From: Bostrychus sinensis
Taxonomy: Eukaryota > Chordata > Actinopteri > Gobiiformes > Eleotridae
Assembly (NCBI GenBank): GCA_020698575.1
Contig: CM036255.1
Coordinates: forward strand, 2,000,501-2,064,500
Direction: 5' to 3'
DNA length: 64,000 bases
Position numbers and translations under genes: made by a program. Below the pieces are notes generated by a model. That model searched no databases. It had not been told where the DNA came from and saw only the letters and a program-made list of their open reading frames with translations. Of this stretch, positions 51,455-63,710 are shown piece by piece (positions within the stretch are counted from its first letter, which is position 1; each line of letters starts with the position of its first letter).

Positions 51455-52539
51455 TGGTATGTTCACACCGGACGTGAATCAGGCGTCAGGCGTGAGTAAT
51501 TACCATGTTAAGTCTATGAAAAGCTGCATTCAGGCGCGAATGACGCGAATCAGGCGATTCAGGCGAATCACGCGAATTGCGCGGCGTGACTGACGGGAAT
51601 TGAGCATATGACACGCGGAATTGAGCATTTGACACATAGGCAAAGACCCGAATCAGTGGACGAAGCGAACAATGCAGATTCGCGTCCAACGCTCTGGTCG
51701 CGGAAGTTGAAAAATTTGAATTTCGGCGAACATTCGCATGCGTTAACCAATCAGGGACCTGCTGTAGCAATGACGTGGTTACGTACGACGTAACAGGAGG
51801 AGATCCCTGCCTCGGAGATCCAGCAAAACAATCATCGAGGCTGTCAGAGTGAACCCGGAGATAAAAGCTGCAGCCTACAGCAGCTCTTCTACTTTTATGA
51901 AGACAGGAATCAAAAACAGCCCTGATAGAAAACACTATAAAAATAAAATAAATATGGCTGTTTAGGCTTTGTGTGACTGTGCTTATAGCTGTTATCTGTG
52001 ATACAAGCCTGTGACAGAGGCTCACTCTGATCATCGTGACATCAAGAACACACAAATAAATACAATTACAAATATAATATAAAGGGGGGTTAACTTTACC
52101 AAAATAGCCTATTGAGATGTGCTTGTTATATTAGCAGTTATTGCACTCTCCAAAAGAACAGAAAATACAGAGCCTGTGACTAGACCAGACCCCAAAGACC
52201 TCACTAGAGAGAACTAATGTACAAGAAATAACCCCAGGTCTCTCAGCTCTGTCTCTGGGGTGAATGCTGCTGTACAGCAGTAGTGTCCTGGGGAGAGGTC
52301 CTCACAGCCACACGGAACACAGATGACCAAACCGTTAATTTGGGAGTAGCCCTAGCGGCCATGCCCCTCATTTGACGTGAATGAAGCGACCAATTCGCCT
52401 TATTCACGCAAGTGAATTCGCCCTATTCGCACGAATTTCATGCGCGAATGATGCAAGTGATTTCAAAATGGTCACGTGTCCAACAAGATGCAAATGATGC
52501 AAATTTGACGCCAGATTTGTGTCCGGTCTGAACATACTA
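51455..52539. mobile_element. PIF/Harbinger-like MITE, 1,085 bp
   Basis: Ends TGGTATGTTCACACCGGAC and (reverse) TAGTATGTTCAGACCGGAC, 17 of 19 matching, flanked by TTA (51452-51454 and 52540-52542). Subterminal GCGAATCA/GAATTCGC motifs are repeated on both sides. It is non-coding. Confidence 0.8.
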
Positions 52540-52542
52540 TTA

Positions 52543-52830
52543 TGCTTCCCCAAGTGACCAGCCCAGGGAATAGTATGTCCCAACTTCAAAATAATTTCTC
52601 TCACTTTCTTTCTCTCTATAAAGAATGTCATTTTGAATGTAAAACCCATTTTTCCTCATTTTAGCATCCTTGAAATACTTTGTTAGACTTCCATCCTGGT
52701 GCTGCAGCTCAACAATATTACCAGGTATTTTAAAGTCTTGCTGTACCTCGAGCTCCGATGACTTCGGAGTGGTCACCACCGTCCCTTGAAACTTGTCTCT
52801 CCTCCGCTGTCTTCTGGGCTTGCGTTGTTT
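52543..52830 (-). pseudogene. Integrase N-terminal region, cut off by MITEs
   Basis: Reads RRDKFQGTVVTTPKSSELEV, DAKMRKNGFYIQNDILYREK, and, in a shifted frame, LKLGHTIPWAGHLGKH, the His pair of the HHCC finger. The protein breaks at GKH, exactly where the MITE at 51455-52539 entered; the missing Cys half is found at 50560. Confidence 0.8.
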
Positions 52831-53930
52831 TTTGATAAAAATATGAAATTACATTGCAATGACAGTGAATTATAAAAATGTCATTTGAAGTCAATGAGTC
52901 AATGGCACAAAAATGTCTTAGGGGTAAAGGTGTGACAATTTTTAGACACCTTTTTAAAAGGATTTTTCAAAAAAAAAATCCTGAAATCTGAAAATTCATC
53001 CAGAAATACACACATGAGGCCAAATTTATGCCATTTGAACCAAAATAGCAAAAGTTATCCACAAAAATAGTTGCAAAATATTAAAACATGTCTTAGGAGT
53101 GTAGGAGGGTTAATTACACAGAGAAAAGTAAAGCACAAACATGTTGTGGAGCACATCAGGAGGAGTTCATTCCGCTAACATTGAGAGACGCACGATATAC
53201 GGGTCATCAGCCTCCAAACAGTCTACTCACACATGCAAACATCTGATCACTTCAGACATAGCACTACGGCAGTCAAAGGATCGTGTCCAGGTGTGAAAAC
53301 TGTGTAAGTTTGTGTGATACTTAAAAAATAAATAAATAAATAATTCCTAGGGCCAAAACCAACATAGTTTTGCTTTAATTAAATTCTGACACAAATGGGT
53401 TAAATGAGTTATCTTGGTTTAATGACGCTGAGTTGGAAAAGGATGTTTGGAGAAATGAGTGTTTGCCCAAACTCCAGTCTGTACTGACGTCAGCCCTCAG
53501 CTCCCACTGAGTTTACTGAAGACTTTCAGAGCTATTTGATGAACCAAATTATGTCAATTTCAATGACTCTGAGCTGCCAGGTTTAAGACATAACCCTTCC
53601 TTAGTGATGCTAATGCAGGGGAAGTGAATCAAACAGTCCAGCTTCAGAGGCAGCTCAAAGGCGTTCACTCATAAAACACACCGTTTATCCAGCAATTTGC
53701 AAATGAATGTGTCAAGTACCTTATATGGACAAATATTTCCGGGTGCTGTGTGATGTTGCTGTTAGAATTTGTTTTGCACTGCAGTGGGATATTTAAACAT
53801 CAGAGCCAGCATGTCCAAAGGCAATAAATATAAAAGGATTTAAGGACAAAACAATGGTGTTGTAATAAAAGGTAACCCCCTGTGCTTTTCCTTCAATAAT
53901 ACACACACTAAAGGGATGCAATTATTTTGA
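52831..53930. other. No gene seen
   Basis: AT-rich DNA upstream of the surviving gypsy coding sequence. Gag or an LTR would be expected here but was not recognised. (AAAT)n tract near 53327-53343. Confidence 0.4.
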
Positions 53931-53999
53931 CTTATGTTTTTTCTACTCATGTTTTTGCATATATTTGTATGTATATGTATTGTGTATTGTTCAGAAGCC

Positions 54000-55720
54000 C
54001 GATATGAAGAAGCCTATAGCAAGATCTGTTACATTGCCCAGATTGGCATCAGCTTGAGCCAGTGCGGGAGGTTGAGCGGTTCCAGCTACAGGCGTGGGCT
54101 CATTTCCACACATGGCTTGGGCCCTGAAACCACCTCGTCGAGAGAGGGTGGACTCTCTACCACTCTGGAGTTGCCCTCAGTAAGAGGCGGCGGGCTGGTG
54201 TGGGTTTGCTTATAGCCTCAGAGCTTAGCTGCCATGTGTTGGAGTTTACCCCGGTGAACAAGAGGGTCACATCCCTACGCTTTCGAGTTGGGGACGGGTT
54301 TCTCACTGTCGTTTTGGCTTACAAGCCAAATAGCAGTGCAGAGTACTCAGCCTTCTTGGAGTCCCTGGGAGAGGTGCTGGAAGTTGCTCCAACTGGAGAC
54401 TCCATTGTTCTACTGGGGTACTTCAACGCTCACATGGGCAATGACAAGGGGGAGGAACGGCCTCCCCAATCTGAACCTGAGTAGTGTTCTGTCATTGGAC
54501 TTCTGTGCTAGCCACAGTTTGCCCATAACAAACACCATGTATAAGCACAAGGGTATCCATCAGTGCACGTGGCACCAGGACACTCTAGGTCTAAGGTCAA
54601 TGATCCAATTTGTTGTCTGTCATCTGACCTCTGGCCATGTGTCTTGGAAACCCAGGTGAAGAGAGGGGCTGAGCTGTCAACTGATCACCACCTGGTGGTG
54701 AGTTGGATCCACCAGAGGACAAAGAGGCTGGACAGACTCAGCAGACCCAAACATATTGTGAGGGTCTTTTGGAAACATCTGGCTGAACCCTCTGTCAGGC
54801 GGGGTCTTCAACTTCCACCTCTGGGAGAGCTTCAACCAGATCTCAAGGGAGGCTAGAGACACTGAGTCAAAGTGGACCATATTTGACCAGGACTCCCTGG
54901 AAGAAGAGATATTGTATCTTAATGGGACCTTCCTGGCTAAATAAAGGTTAAATAAAAAAATATTCTCCACGGTCATTGCAGCCATTTCGGAGCTGTGGCC
55001 GTAAGGTCTCTGGTGCCTGTCGTGGCGGCAACTCTTGAACCCGGTAGTAGACACTGAAAGTAAGGGATGCCGTCAGGCTGAAAAAGGAGTCCTATCAAGC
55101 CTGGTTGGCTTGTGGGACTCATGAGGCAGCTGACAGGTACCAGCAGGCCAGTGTACTGCAGCCCGGGTGGTTGCGGAGGCAAAAACTTGGGTCTGGGAAG
55201 AGTTTGGGGTGGCAATGGAGGAGGACTATTGGTTGGCCTTGAAGAAATTCTGGCAAACCGTCTGCTGCCTCAGGAGGGGGAAGCAGTGCTTCACCAACAC
55301 TGGTGGGGAGCTGCTGACCTCAACTGGGGATGTTGTCAGACAGTGCTACTTTGATCTCCTCAATCCCACTGACATGCTTTCTGCTGAGAAAGCAGAGGCT
55401 GGGGACTCAGAGGTGGACTCATTCATCACCCAAGCTTAAGTCACTGAGGCGGTCAGAAAGCTCCTTGGTGGCAAAGCACTGGGAGTGGATGAGATCCGCC
55501 CTGAGTACCTCAAGTCTCTGGATGTGGTAGGACTGTCTTGGTTGACACGTCTCTGCAACATCGTGTGGTGGTCAGGGACAGTGCCTTTGGACTGGCAGAC
55601 CGGGGTGGTGAACCCTCTTTACAAGACGAGGGACAAGATGATGTTCCAACTACAGGGAGATCACACTTCCCAGCCTCACTTCACAATGCGCATAAAAAAA
55701 AGGTGATGGAATCTATATGA
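54000..55720 (+). pseudogene. LINE polyprotein: APE endonuclease to early RT
   Basis: Endonuclease segments: LAYKPNSSAEYSAFLESL, DSIVLLGYFNAHMGND (the catalytic GDFNAH block with Asp replaced by Tyr), and LSTDHHLVVSW (the SDHHLV block). Linker segments WEEFGVAMEEDYW and RRGKQCFTNTGGELLTSTGD are followed by KALGVDEIRPEYLKSLDVVGLSWL and PLDWQTGVVNPLYK, the start of the RT domain. Frameshifts, stops and an insertion at 54880-54957 break it; it stops before the catalytic RT box. The clade is not assigned. Confidence 0.85.
54880..54957 (+). mobile_element. Extremely 5'-truncated LINE tail inserted in the LINE
   Basis: A 78-bp insert (CTCCCTGGAAGAAGAGATATTG, then TTAATGGGACCTTCCTGGCTAAATAAAGGTTAAATAAA). 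ATATT occurs on both sides of the gap in the host LINE sequence, consistent with a short target duplication. Ends may be off by a few bases. Confidence 0.65.
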
Positions 55721-55997
55721 AAGCTATAGAGTGGATATCCATGTGGTTTTGGATTGGACATTGTCAGCTTTCACTATGAGTTGAACTAAAACACTCTGCT
55801 TCCAATAAAGTTACTGCAAACAAGAGCTGCCGCACATCATTACACATCAATCTGATCTGTTCATTTCATTATCTGGAAGTTAGCACAAGCTGTGTCCCAT
55901 TCTCATCAGTTCAGTTTCAGTAGACGTTTGTGCTCAATATCATTTTTTCTAATTGGTTTGCATATCTTGTTTTTCTAATACTGTTGATGGAGGTATG

Positions 55998-56225
55998 TAT
56001 GTCGAGGGCAACAGTGGTGCAGGAGTTTAAGCTGGTTGTCCACGAACTGAAGGATTGGTGGTTTGCTTCCAGCTCCGACCCTGTGTATACTGTTGTTCTG
56101 TCCTTGGGCACTTCACTCACATTTCATACTCCAGTCACAGTGGTGGCTGGGTGTGACAAAAGGAAAGGCATCCAGTGCAAAAACTTGCCAAATCACTGTG
56201 CAACTGATTCACTGTGGCAAGTCAA
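55998..56225 (+). repeat. SINE-B copy, diverged
   Basis: CAACAGTGGTGCAGGAG, GGTGGTTTGCTTCCAGCTCCG (B-box region), TCCTTGGGCACTTCACTCACATT, then a separate 3' part (GTGTGACAAAAGGAAAGGCATC). A short SINE-A-like piece follows at about 56380-56470. Confidence 0.55.
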
Positions 56226-56869
56226 AAGAAAAACAACTACCTCCACTTTAGCTGGGATTTCTGTTCCAGTAGCATTTGTTGTGTGATGTTACTGTTTGCA
56301 TAAGGCCCTCTCTCCTGCTGCTCCTGTCACTGCCTCCTCAGGAGTGATCTGACCACACTGTGCAGAACTCACCTGCCCAGTATCACTACACTGACAGCCA
56401 TTCACTCTTACAGTCATGCATACATTTGTCAGTGAGATCAGGAAGTCAGTGGAAGGAAACTGGAACCTAGCCTTTCACATCTTCGTACAAGGTATTCTTT
56501 TAGATGGTACCTGTAGCTTAGATCAGGTTTAATTACATATTGGAAATAATATATGGTGCAGAGGGCATTGTGGGTACTGTCACACATGTTCAAACAGGCA
56601 AACATTAGAGTAGGATATAAGGTAAACCTGGCCTTATCAGCACTGTTTGTGCTGAAGGTAAATGCTTTTGTCACACCTGCCTCGCACACCATTTCTTCCT
56701 GATTCCAGTTCAGACAAGCGGAGATCAGTTTAAAGATACAATACATTGTCTGCTTTTATGTATTAAAACAAGGTAAAACTTGGCCTGTTCTACACCTCAA
56801 AGTACTGGCACAAGATCGACGTCAATCTGAAGTATAAACAGCTAACTCTTTGAATGTATGAAATCAAAT

Positions 56870-57055
56870 CAAATTAGAAATGAGCTCATTTTGTGCATAG
56901 TGTAACATTTCTCAGTCTAAACATTTGTTATGTTATCTATGTTCTATTGTGAATAAAATATTGGCTCATGTGATTTGAAAGTCTTTTAGTCTTTATTTTG
57001 TTCAAATTTAAAAAAATTTCCCCATATTTCTGGAATTTGGCTTGTACAAACAATT
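56870..57055 (+). mobile_element. Solo end of the long-TIR element
   Basis: AAATGAGCTCATTTTGTG through AATAAAATATTGGCTCATGTGATTTGA to TCTGGAATTTGGCTTGTAC, the same as the right arm of the element at 59823-60762. Confidence 0.75.
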
Positions 57056-57099
57056 ACAGGCCTCGTGAATAAATGTGAATATTCTGAAAAAATCACTAA

Positions 57100-57620
57100 C
57101 TCCTTTGACCTGCCAAGGCTGTCCACTTCTCTAGAAATTGTTTGATCCAGTCTTAGATATCATCACTCCATCGTCTTCTTTGTCTCCCTCTCGTCTGTCT
57201 TCCATCAATTCGACCTTCCAGGATGAGGGTGCAGGTTTTTGGCCCAGTACTGTCATTTATATTTTCGCACAGTTGCAACTAACTGCTGTTCTGTTCCCCA
57301 AGACTGACTCATTTGTTCTAGTCCAGGCGATTCTCAGAATGTGGCTGTAGCACAAGGTCTCAAAAGTTGGCAATCTGTTGATCTGATGTTGAGCTGCTCG
57401 GGCTCCCTGGTGGCTGCCATGATTTTTATCTTTTTTGTGCTAATTTCAAGCTGGAACTCATTAGGCACAATGTCTGTCTTACTCAGCAGGTCTTGGATGT
57501 TGCTATCAGAGCTATATCATCTGTGAAACGAAGGTTGTTAATGTTTCAATCGCTTACTTTGACTCCAAGCCAGAGAAGTTTATCTGCTGACTGACGCATC
57601 ACTTCCTCCGAGTAGAGACT
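57100..57620 (-). pseudogene. LINE reverse transcriptase fragment
   Basis: On the minus strand: SEEVMRQSADKLLWLGVKV, NINNLRFTDDIALIATS (the catalytic [YF]xDD box), SSSLKLAQK/ISTKK-type segment and NRTAVSCNCAKI. Stops and frameshifts occur throughout. A decayed piece of a second LINE type with a diverged FTDD box. Confidence 0.65.
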
Positions 57621-57649
57621 GAAGCAGTTAGTAGCTAAATTCTAAGTGA

Positions 57650-59810
57650 AACTCTTATTATAGATTTATCTCATAACCTTACATAATATCAGCATAATCA
57701 TCTCAACCACAATACATATGCGGTTAATGTTTGACAGTGTGTACTGAATCTATATTATCTATGTGTTTCACCTTTGGATGAAACTATGAAAATAATTTTT
57801 ATTTTACATATATTTAAATTTATTGATGTACGCCCGTTACACACAGAGTATTTTATCTAAAACTTCTAAAGCTTCCTGTTGTGTGGTATAGACTTTGTAA
57901 TCAGCAATATTTTTGTTTATTTTATATAGGGCTTTTTTTTTCTGATCTGTTCTGTTAAAAGTAGACCGCTTGTATATTTAATGCCTCCATGCTGTAAACT
58001 CTTTTGTAAATATTCAGGAGTCAGTGTGTTATACATCTGTACGTTTCTACTCAGGTTTGATAAATGAGGGCTGTTGTATGCAAATGGTCTGTGTGATGGA
58101 TAACATAATAAATGTTGGGCCTTAATGAATCTGCTTTATTTTAAACATTTAATGAGAAGCTCTTTTTGACCCTGAGGACATGTAATTATACTTACAGGCC
58201 ATTTGTCTGAGACTGTATTTTATTTGTTAGCCCTTCTCTGGGAAGTTACAACTGAATAAGAGCTTGTTTATACAACAACGCTGGCCAGGAAAACGCAAAT
58301 CATGCATTTGCACAAAAATGCTTAAGTGTGAAGAAAACTAAAGTAAACTGTAGTACCTGTATTCGTCCAGCAAACCACACTGTGGGCCCTGCATATGCTC
58401 TATACCACACAGTGAGTAAACAGCAGAGGAAATCGTAGTTCAGTCTACAACTTCCCTACTACTTTAAGATCTTGTTGTTTTCTGAAGCCATTCTCATAAG
58501 GTCTCATAAAAGTGAGTACTTATACAGATATTACTGACAGTTACTTGACTAAATATAAATTTATGAGGCATAAAAGCCTCATATTTCGCAATTGTGGGTC
58601 AGCTGACCTGCGCCCGGCAGACAGCCCATCACTGTTCAAATTGGGGCTGTTCTGTCATCGTTTTCAGTGAGTACACTGTCTTCACAGTTTACACGAGAGT
58701 GGCTGCCGTTGTAAGACCACAACACCTCCTCCAGAGTTTTCAAAAAATTGTGGATTCAGAAAACAGAAACCCTGTTTTTGTGTAAACAAAAGGCCAAACT
58801 GCAATCAAACCTTTATGAATTCGACAAATGTGTCCGAAACGGCCCCGAAGGCTGCTAAAGCTGTGGGTCTTAGCTGGTCTCTTCTTGGGACCTACCTATG
58901 TCCTTGGTCATTAAGGTGTGTCCCGCTCACTCAGAGGGTGAGTAAAAATGCATGATTAAAATGCATCTACAGCTGTGTTTATCTGTGAGCTGCAGTCAGT
59001 ACCTGCCTGTATGTGCTGTGGTCTGCTGTGTCAGATTTATTCTTCAATACTTGATGATTCGACTGATTCTTCTTCACACCCCAAAATTAGTGAGTTAGAG
59101 GCTTCTGTTGGTGAAGAATGGGCAGAGATTCTAGTCGAGAGGTGTAAATCTGGTAATACACTGTACGATTCAACAGTTTGGATAGCAACTGTACATTTTT
59201 ATACAACAACGTGTTTGCTTTTGCCAGCACGCCCATGACCCACTGAGAACGTGTCTGTGACAGAACACTTTAAACATATTCCAAATGCATGTTCTCTTAG
59301 TCATATCTAAATACTGCAGTGATAAGCATACATCAGTCTCACTCCAGGTCACATTACCTCAATGTGTTCATGTGTGCTGTTTAAACTGTTGCTGGGTAAT
59401 CAAGTGCTCCTTTGTGTTATAATTGCCAATTTACCCTCCTTGCTCCTAAAGTGTGTCCTGTCAGTTGGGCTGTGCAGGTGTCCATGGAGATCAAGTTAGG
59501 TGTAGCAGCCATCCTTTTGAACAGGAGAGTCCTGTTGCTAAGGACCAGTGTTTGACCTGGTTGTAACCGTGTCAGACCAATGTGAGTGTGAGTTTAATTG
59601 GCTCCTCTCACTCTTCTCTGTCTGTCCGCCTCTGATGTTGAAGTGTTCAGCCCAGGGAACAGGTCAATAGTGTTCCTATCTGGGTGATCCCACACTTTAA
59701 ACCTCAAATGATTCCCTATATGGGTGGTATTAAAAATGTTTCATAAAATGCATGGTTCACAGGACAGTTTTCAGTTAAAGGCATGGCTGAAGTATTTGCA
59801 TATATACTGT
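57650..59810. other. No gene recognised
   Basis: Mostly unique AT-rich DNA. The frame at 58975-59238 resembles nothing known. No repeat boundaries were identified. Confidence 0.4.
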
Positions 59811-59822
59811 ATATACACAAAC

Positions 59823-60762
59823 CAAATTCCAGAAAGATTGGGACATTTTTAAAATTTGAACAAAATGAAAACTAAAAAACTTTCAAATCACATGAGCCAA
59901 TATTTTATTCACAATAGAACATAGATAACATAACAAATGTTTACTCTAATGTTTACACTAATGTTAGACTTTTGTCACAAAATCAGCTCATTTCAAATTT
60001 ATGCCTGCTACAGGTCTCAAAATAATTTGGACAAGGGCACAAAAAAAAAAAAAAAAAAAAAAAAAAATGTCTGAAAAAGCAAGAAAATTTTAAAAGATTC
60101 AGCTGGGAGAAGATCTAGCAACAAATGAAGTTAACTGATCTCAGGTTTGTAACATGATTAGCTATAAGAAGAGAAGTCTTAGAGAGGCAGAGTCTCTCAG
60201 AAGTAAAGATGGGCAGAGGCTCTCCAATCTGTGAAAGAGTGAAGAGGAAAAAGGTAATGTTCCTTAACATCAAATTGCAAAGAGCATTTTTGGAAGGAAT
60301 TATGAATGCTGAAAGTTTATATATGTTTTAGAGCAACATGCGCTCTAAAACCCAGCTGCTCTTCAGCTGGAAACATATATCAAGAATGCAAGCAAGAATG
60401 GGATGAAATTCCAACACCAAAACTCCAGAAACTCATAATCTTGATGCCCAGACGTCTTCAAACTGTTTTGCAAAGAAATGGTAAACCTGCCCCTGTCCCA
60501 ACTATTGTGAGACCTGTTTGAAATGAGCTCATTTTGTGATAAAAGTGTAACATTCATTCATTCATTCATTCATTTTCCTCCACTTATTCCTGTTAGGGGT
60601 CGCGGGTGACTGTAAAAGTGTAACATTTCTCGGTGTAAACATTTGTAATGTTATCTATGTTCTATTGTGAATAAAATATTGGCTCATGTGATTTGACAGT
60701 TTTTTAGTTTCCATTTTATTAAAATTTAAAAAATGGCCCAACATTTCCAGAATTTGGGTTGT
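59823..60762. mobile_element. DNA element with about 190-bp terminal inverted repeats
   Basis: Left arm 59823-60015 (CAAATTCCAGAAAGATTGGGACATT ... CACATGAGCCAATATTTTATTCACAATAGAACAT) and right arm 60520-60762 are inverted copies. The right arm is interrupted by the insertion at 60555-60613. A poly-A run lies at 60042-60067. The interior frame is short (ARMGWNS-like, near 60385-60440) and not assigned. Confidence 0.75.
60555..60613 (-). mobile_element. 59-bp SINE-A insertion with 14-bp target duplication
   Basis: The insert is the last part of SINE-A in reverse: an (AATG)n tail plus GTCACCCGCGACCCCTAACAGG. AAAAGTGTAACATT is exactly repeated on both sides (60541-60554 and 60614-60627). The uninterrupted arm elsewhere in this family shows only one copy. 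Confidence 0.9.
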
Positions 60763-60779
60763 ACTTAAAGTAGATACTG

Positions 60780-63140
60780 AGCCACCCCCTCTGGTGTTCA
60801 TGAAGCAGACGTGTAGAAGAGAAAGCTGTATGCTGCTGTGTCCATATAGATTATGATTACAGATGTTATGGATGTGAGGTGTCAGGTCTGCAGCAATCTC
60901 TTCCACCTGACCACAGCAGCAGCCTCAGAGGGACCCAGGTGCAGACCAGGCCCTCATCACACGTACACAGGGATTTCAGCCTCCGGACCACCAGCGTTAG
61001 GACACAAGTTAGCGTACATTAGCACACAGGTGAAAGGACACAGAACTGCATCACTGAGCACTGGGCTACCAACTCAAACACACACAGGGACATATGCATT
61101 CCCTATGTCCATTGAATAAGGCTGTTTATGAACGTACACACTGGCAACAAAGCTAACCTACTGAGCTAACATCCGTAAGTCTACTCTTGAGTCAGGTCCA
61201 CCTAACCTACAGAGCTCAGGGGGGAATGGAGATGGGAAAGAACCAAGCGCTCAGATGACCACAGACGTAAGCGCCAGGCCCATCTGTTGTCTCTTGTCCC
61301 GGGCCTCAGGGTCAGAGGGGCTCAGAAATGGTCCCTATTCTTATATTTTGTATCAAATTGGTCCATGTGAAGCCTTCTTGCCCCAGGCCCCAGCACGTCT
61401 GTCAGTGGGCCTGGTCAGCGCCACAGGTCTGTTCCGCCCTACAAAGGAAGAATGCAGTATCTATGGTAACAGTGACACTGAGAAAAGTGGCTTTAAAGTT
61501 TTGATGTTCTCTCTCCGAGTTTGTCACAGGTATATTAATGGTAATGTATTAATATTATACCTTATCATAAATAATTTTGATCAATCACAACCATTGCCAC
61601 CAATTTGACCTCCAAATTGAGTAGCTGAAGTAATTTATATGGGGACGTCTAAAAATATATTTACTTAGCACTTTGACAGTCAAAATCATAAAGTATATTA
61701 ACATGTGTATAGACCCTTCTCAGCCAGCGTCATCTGATCACGTGATTTCCGTGGAGAAGCACGGAGCGGCCATGTTGGATGGCAAAAGCCGGTTGTCATG
61801 CCCCGATTTGGATCCGTCCTGCTGTCTGTTAGCCTAACAAATTAAATTTGTTTTACTCATCAAAAATAGTTTAATGTGTCCTATATCTGTGATAGCATCT
61901 GCCAGCTGACTGTTTAAGTAAAAAAGTTAATGTTGCACTGTTTGACAAAGTTTATTCTTTAAAAAAGTCACATAAAAGATCGTTCCTGCTGTAATCATGA
62001 AATAAAGTAAAAACCGATCTGAAGTCAGTTCTTACTGTCTGCTCAGGTTTATTAGCAGGGTAAACACGTTTTCACAGACATTTAGCAAACTGGAGAGAAA
62101 AAGAAAATACAATGTTCAGGACAGCTTGGTATTTGTTCATTTCTGCATGAGGATATGGCGATTACAGGATTATTTTCACAACATGGAATACTTTTATGGA
62201 AATATTTACTTGTGGATTTATATTTACTGATTGAGCGTGACTTATCCTGGATTGGACTGGTTTTGGACAGAACCAGTGTTCAAAGGTAAAAAGTCTGTTT
62301 TTCGGCTTGGAATACTGAGGAATTGTCATTAATTACACATATGTCCTATTTTAAGCATAGAATTAACTTAATTCCCAGTTTGTACAGAACATAAGCTTTC
62401 TAACGATGTATATCATGCCTGTATTGACAAAATAATAACTGCAAATTATGTTTTCGCGGAGTTTCTTTCTGAATCTGGTCACCGCTAGATTGAATGAGGT
62501 TAAACATAAATAAATCTTAATTCTCCATATCTCAGCAAATTTGTGACTTCTTAAGGCCTTAAATTCTGATTTATAATTTTAGACTTTTAAACCTCCACAA
62601 AGCCTAGTTTATTGAAGTATTTATATTGCCTTTTCACTAATCTGCGTCTCTCATCTGCCTACTCACATGAACAACAGTTGTTTTACGGCCATACTTGAAG
62701 GTCTGTCACCCATCCTGCCACAAAATATTTTTATGCCTCTAAGGAGCTCTCTGCCTCTTGTAAGCTTTTAACTGTGTCTCTATAACGTGAGATTGTCGAT
62801 TGGTTGACTAAATAATTGTAAACATTGTGGTATTCCAAAGCGGATTGTGTGTTGAAGGCTGGTAAACTGTAATTTTGACATCATATGGGTCTTAAGCATC
62901 GACAAGTGAACATTTCTCTAAATATCGCTGTCTGACCTGACCACTTAACGTTAAGTATTGAACCGGTGTAGAAAGTGGTAAATATGAACTCAATTTCTAT
63001 GACAACAGGATTTCTCTAAAATGGGACACAATTGAGCCATAAAACTTTGTCTTCAGCTAAAACAGATGATACAAAGCCTGTTTTCAGTCTTAACCCAATG
63101 TTGACAAAATATGCAGATACTGATACAGATAGTGCAGTAC
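60780..63140. other. No gene recognised
   Basis: Unique DNA. Frames at 60853-61119 and 61255-61608 show no known domain. No splice-phase pattern or repeat family stood out. Confidence 0.4.
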
Positions 63141-63144
63141 AGCA

Positions 63145-63710
63145 GTGTAGTCATTCAGTCCAGAGATCTTTGGCTTTTTGAGGACTGGAGCTCTGGCGGA
63201 GGATTTAAAACATGCTGGCACGTGACATGACTCCGGTGAGGTGTTGAAAATGTGCCTCAGGGTGGATGGAGAGACCCAGTCCTGTTGGGGAGGAGGGGAG
63301 CTTTGAGGTGGGCTTTTGAAGAGGTGGTGTCGTCTGGGGTGTGGGATGTAAGGTTATGAGTGTCCATGCTGATGGGATGAGTGGAGGTGTGAGGGCTGCC
63401 TGATGGTCCATCAATGCAGCAGTAAAAGTCGTTCAGGATGTTGGCCAATCGCAGGTCCTCACAGGAGTGGGGGGCTCCGGACGGGTAGTTGGTGATTTGC
63501 CTGGGTCCTTTCCTCACAAAGGCCGAGTCGTGAGCTGAGAACTGCTGCTGGAGTCTCTCAGAGTACAGAGATTTAGCACTTCTCACCTCTTTGCTAAACC
63601 TGTACTCTGCCATTCTGTCGCAGGCTTTATCCTCACTTCTAAAAGCAGCCTTCTCTTCCAGCCTCAACTGCCTGAGTTTTGCTGTAAACCAGGGTTTGTC
63701 ACTGTTATAC
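63145..63710 (-). pseudogene. LINE polyprotein fragment (linker to start of RT)
   Basis: On the minus strand: LRLEEKAAFRSEDKA, YRFSKEVRSAKSLYSERLQQQFS, GPRQITNYPSGAPHS, LRLANILNDFYC and, in another frame near 63180, KKPKISGLNDYT (KKP-[KR]-x-LNDYRP block). The segment normally joins endonuclease and RT in a common fish LINE. A deletion removes the stretch between LNDFY and the KKPK block. Confidence 0.8.

Larger units (their letters stand above)
48186..52800 (-). mobile_element. Ty3/gypsy retrotransposon with INT-RT-RH order (Gmr1-like)
   Basis: Reading the minus strand 5' to 3': integrase N-terminal region (52800-52545), a 1.9-kb insertion, integrase core (50615-50000), GPY/F-type module (about 49780-49590), RT (about 49460-48700), RNase H (about 48700-48340) and a stop at 48186. 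RT and RNase H have gypsy-type motifs, yet the integrase lies upstream, as in the Gmr1-like elements of fish and other deuterostomes. Gag and protease were not found; LTRs could not be paired. Several frameshifts and stops mean it is inactive. Confidence 0.85.
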
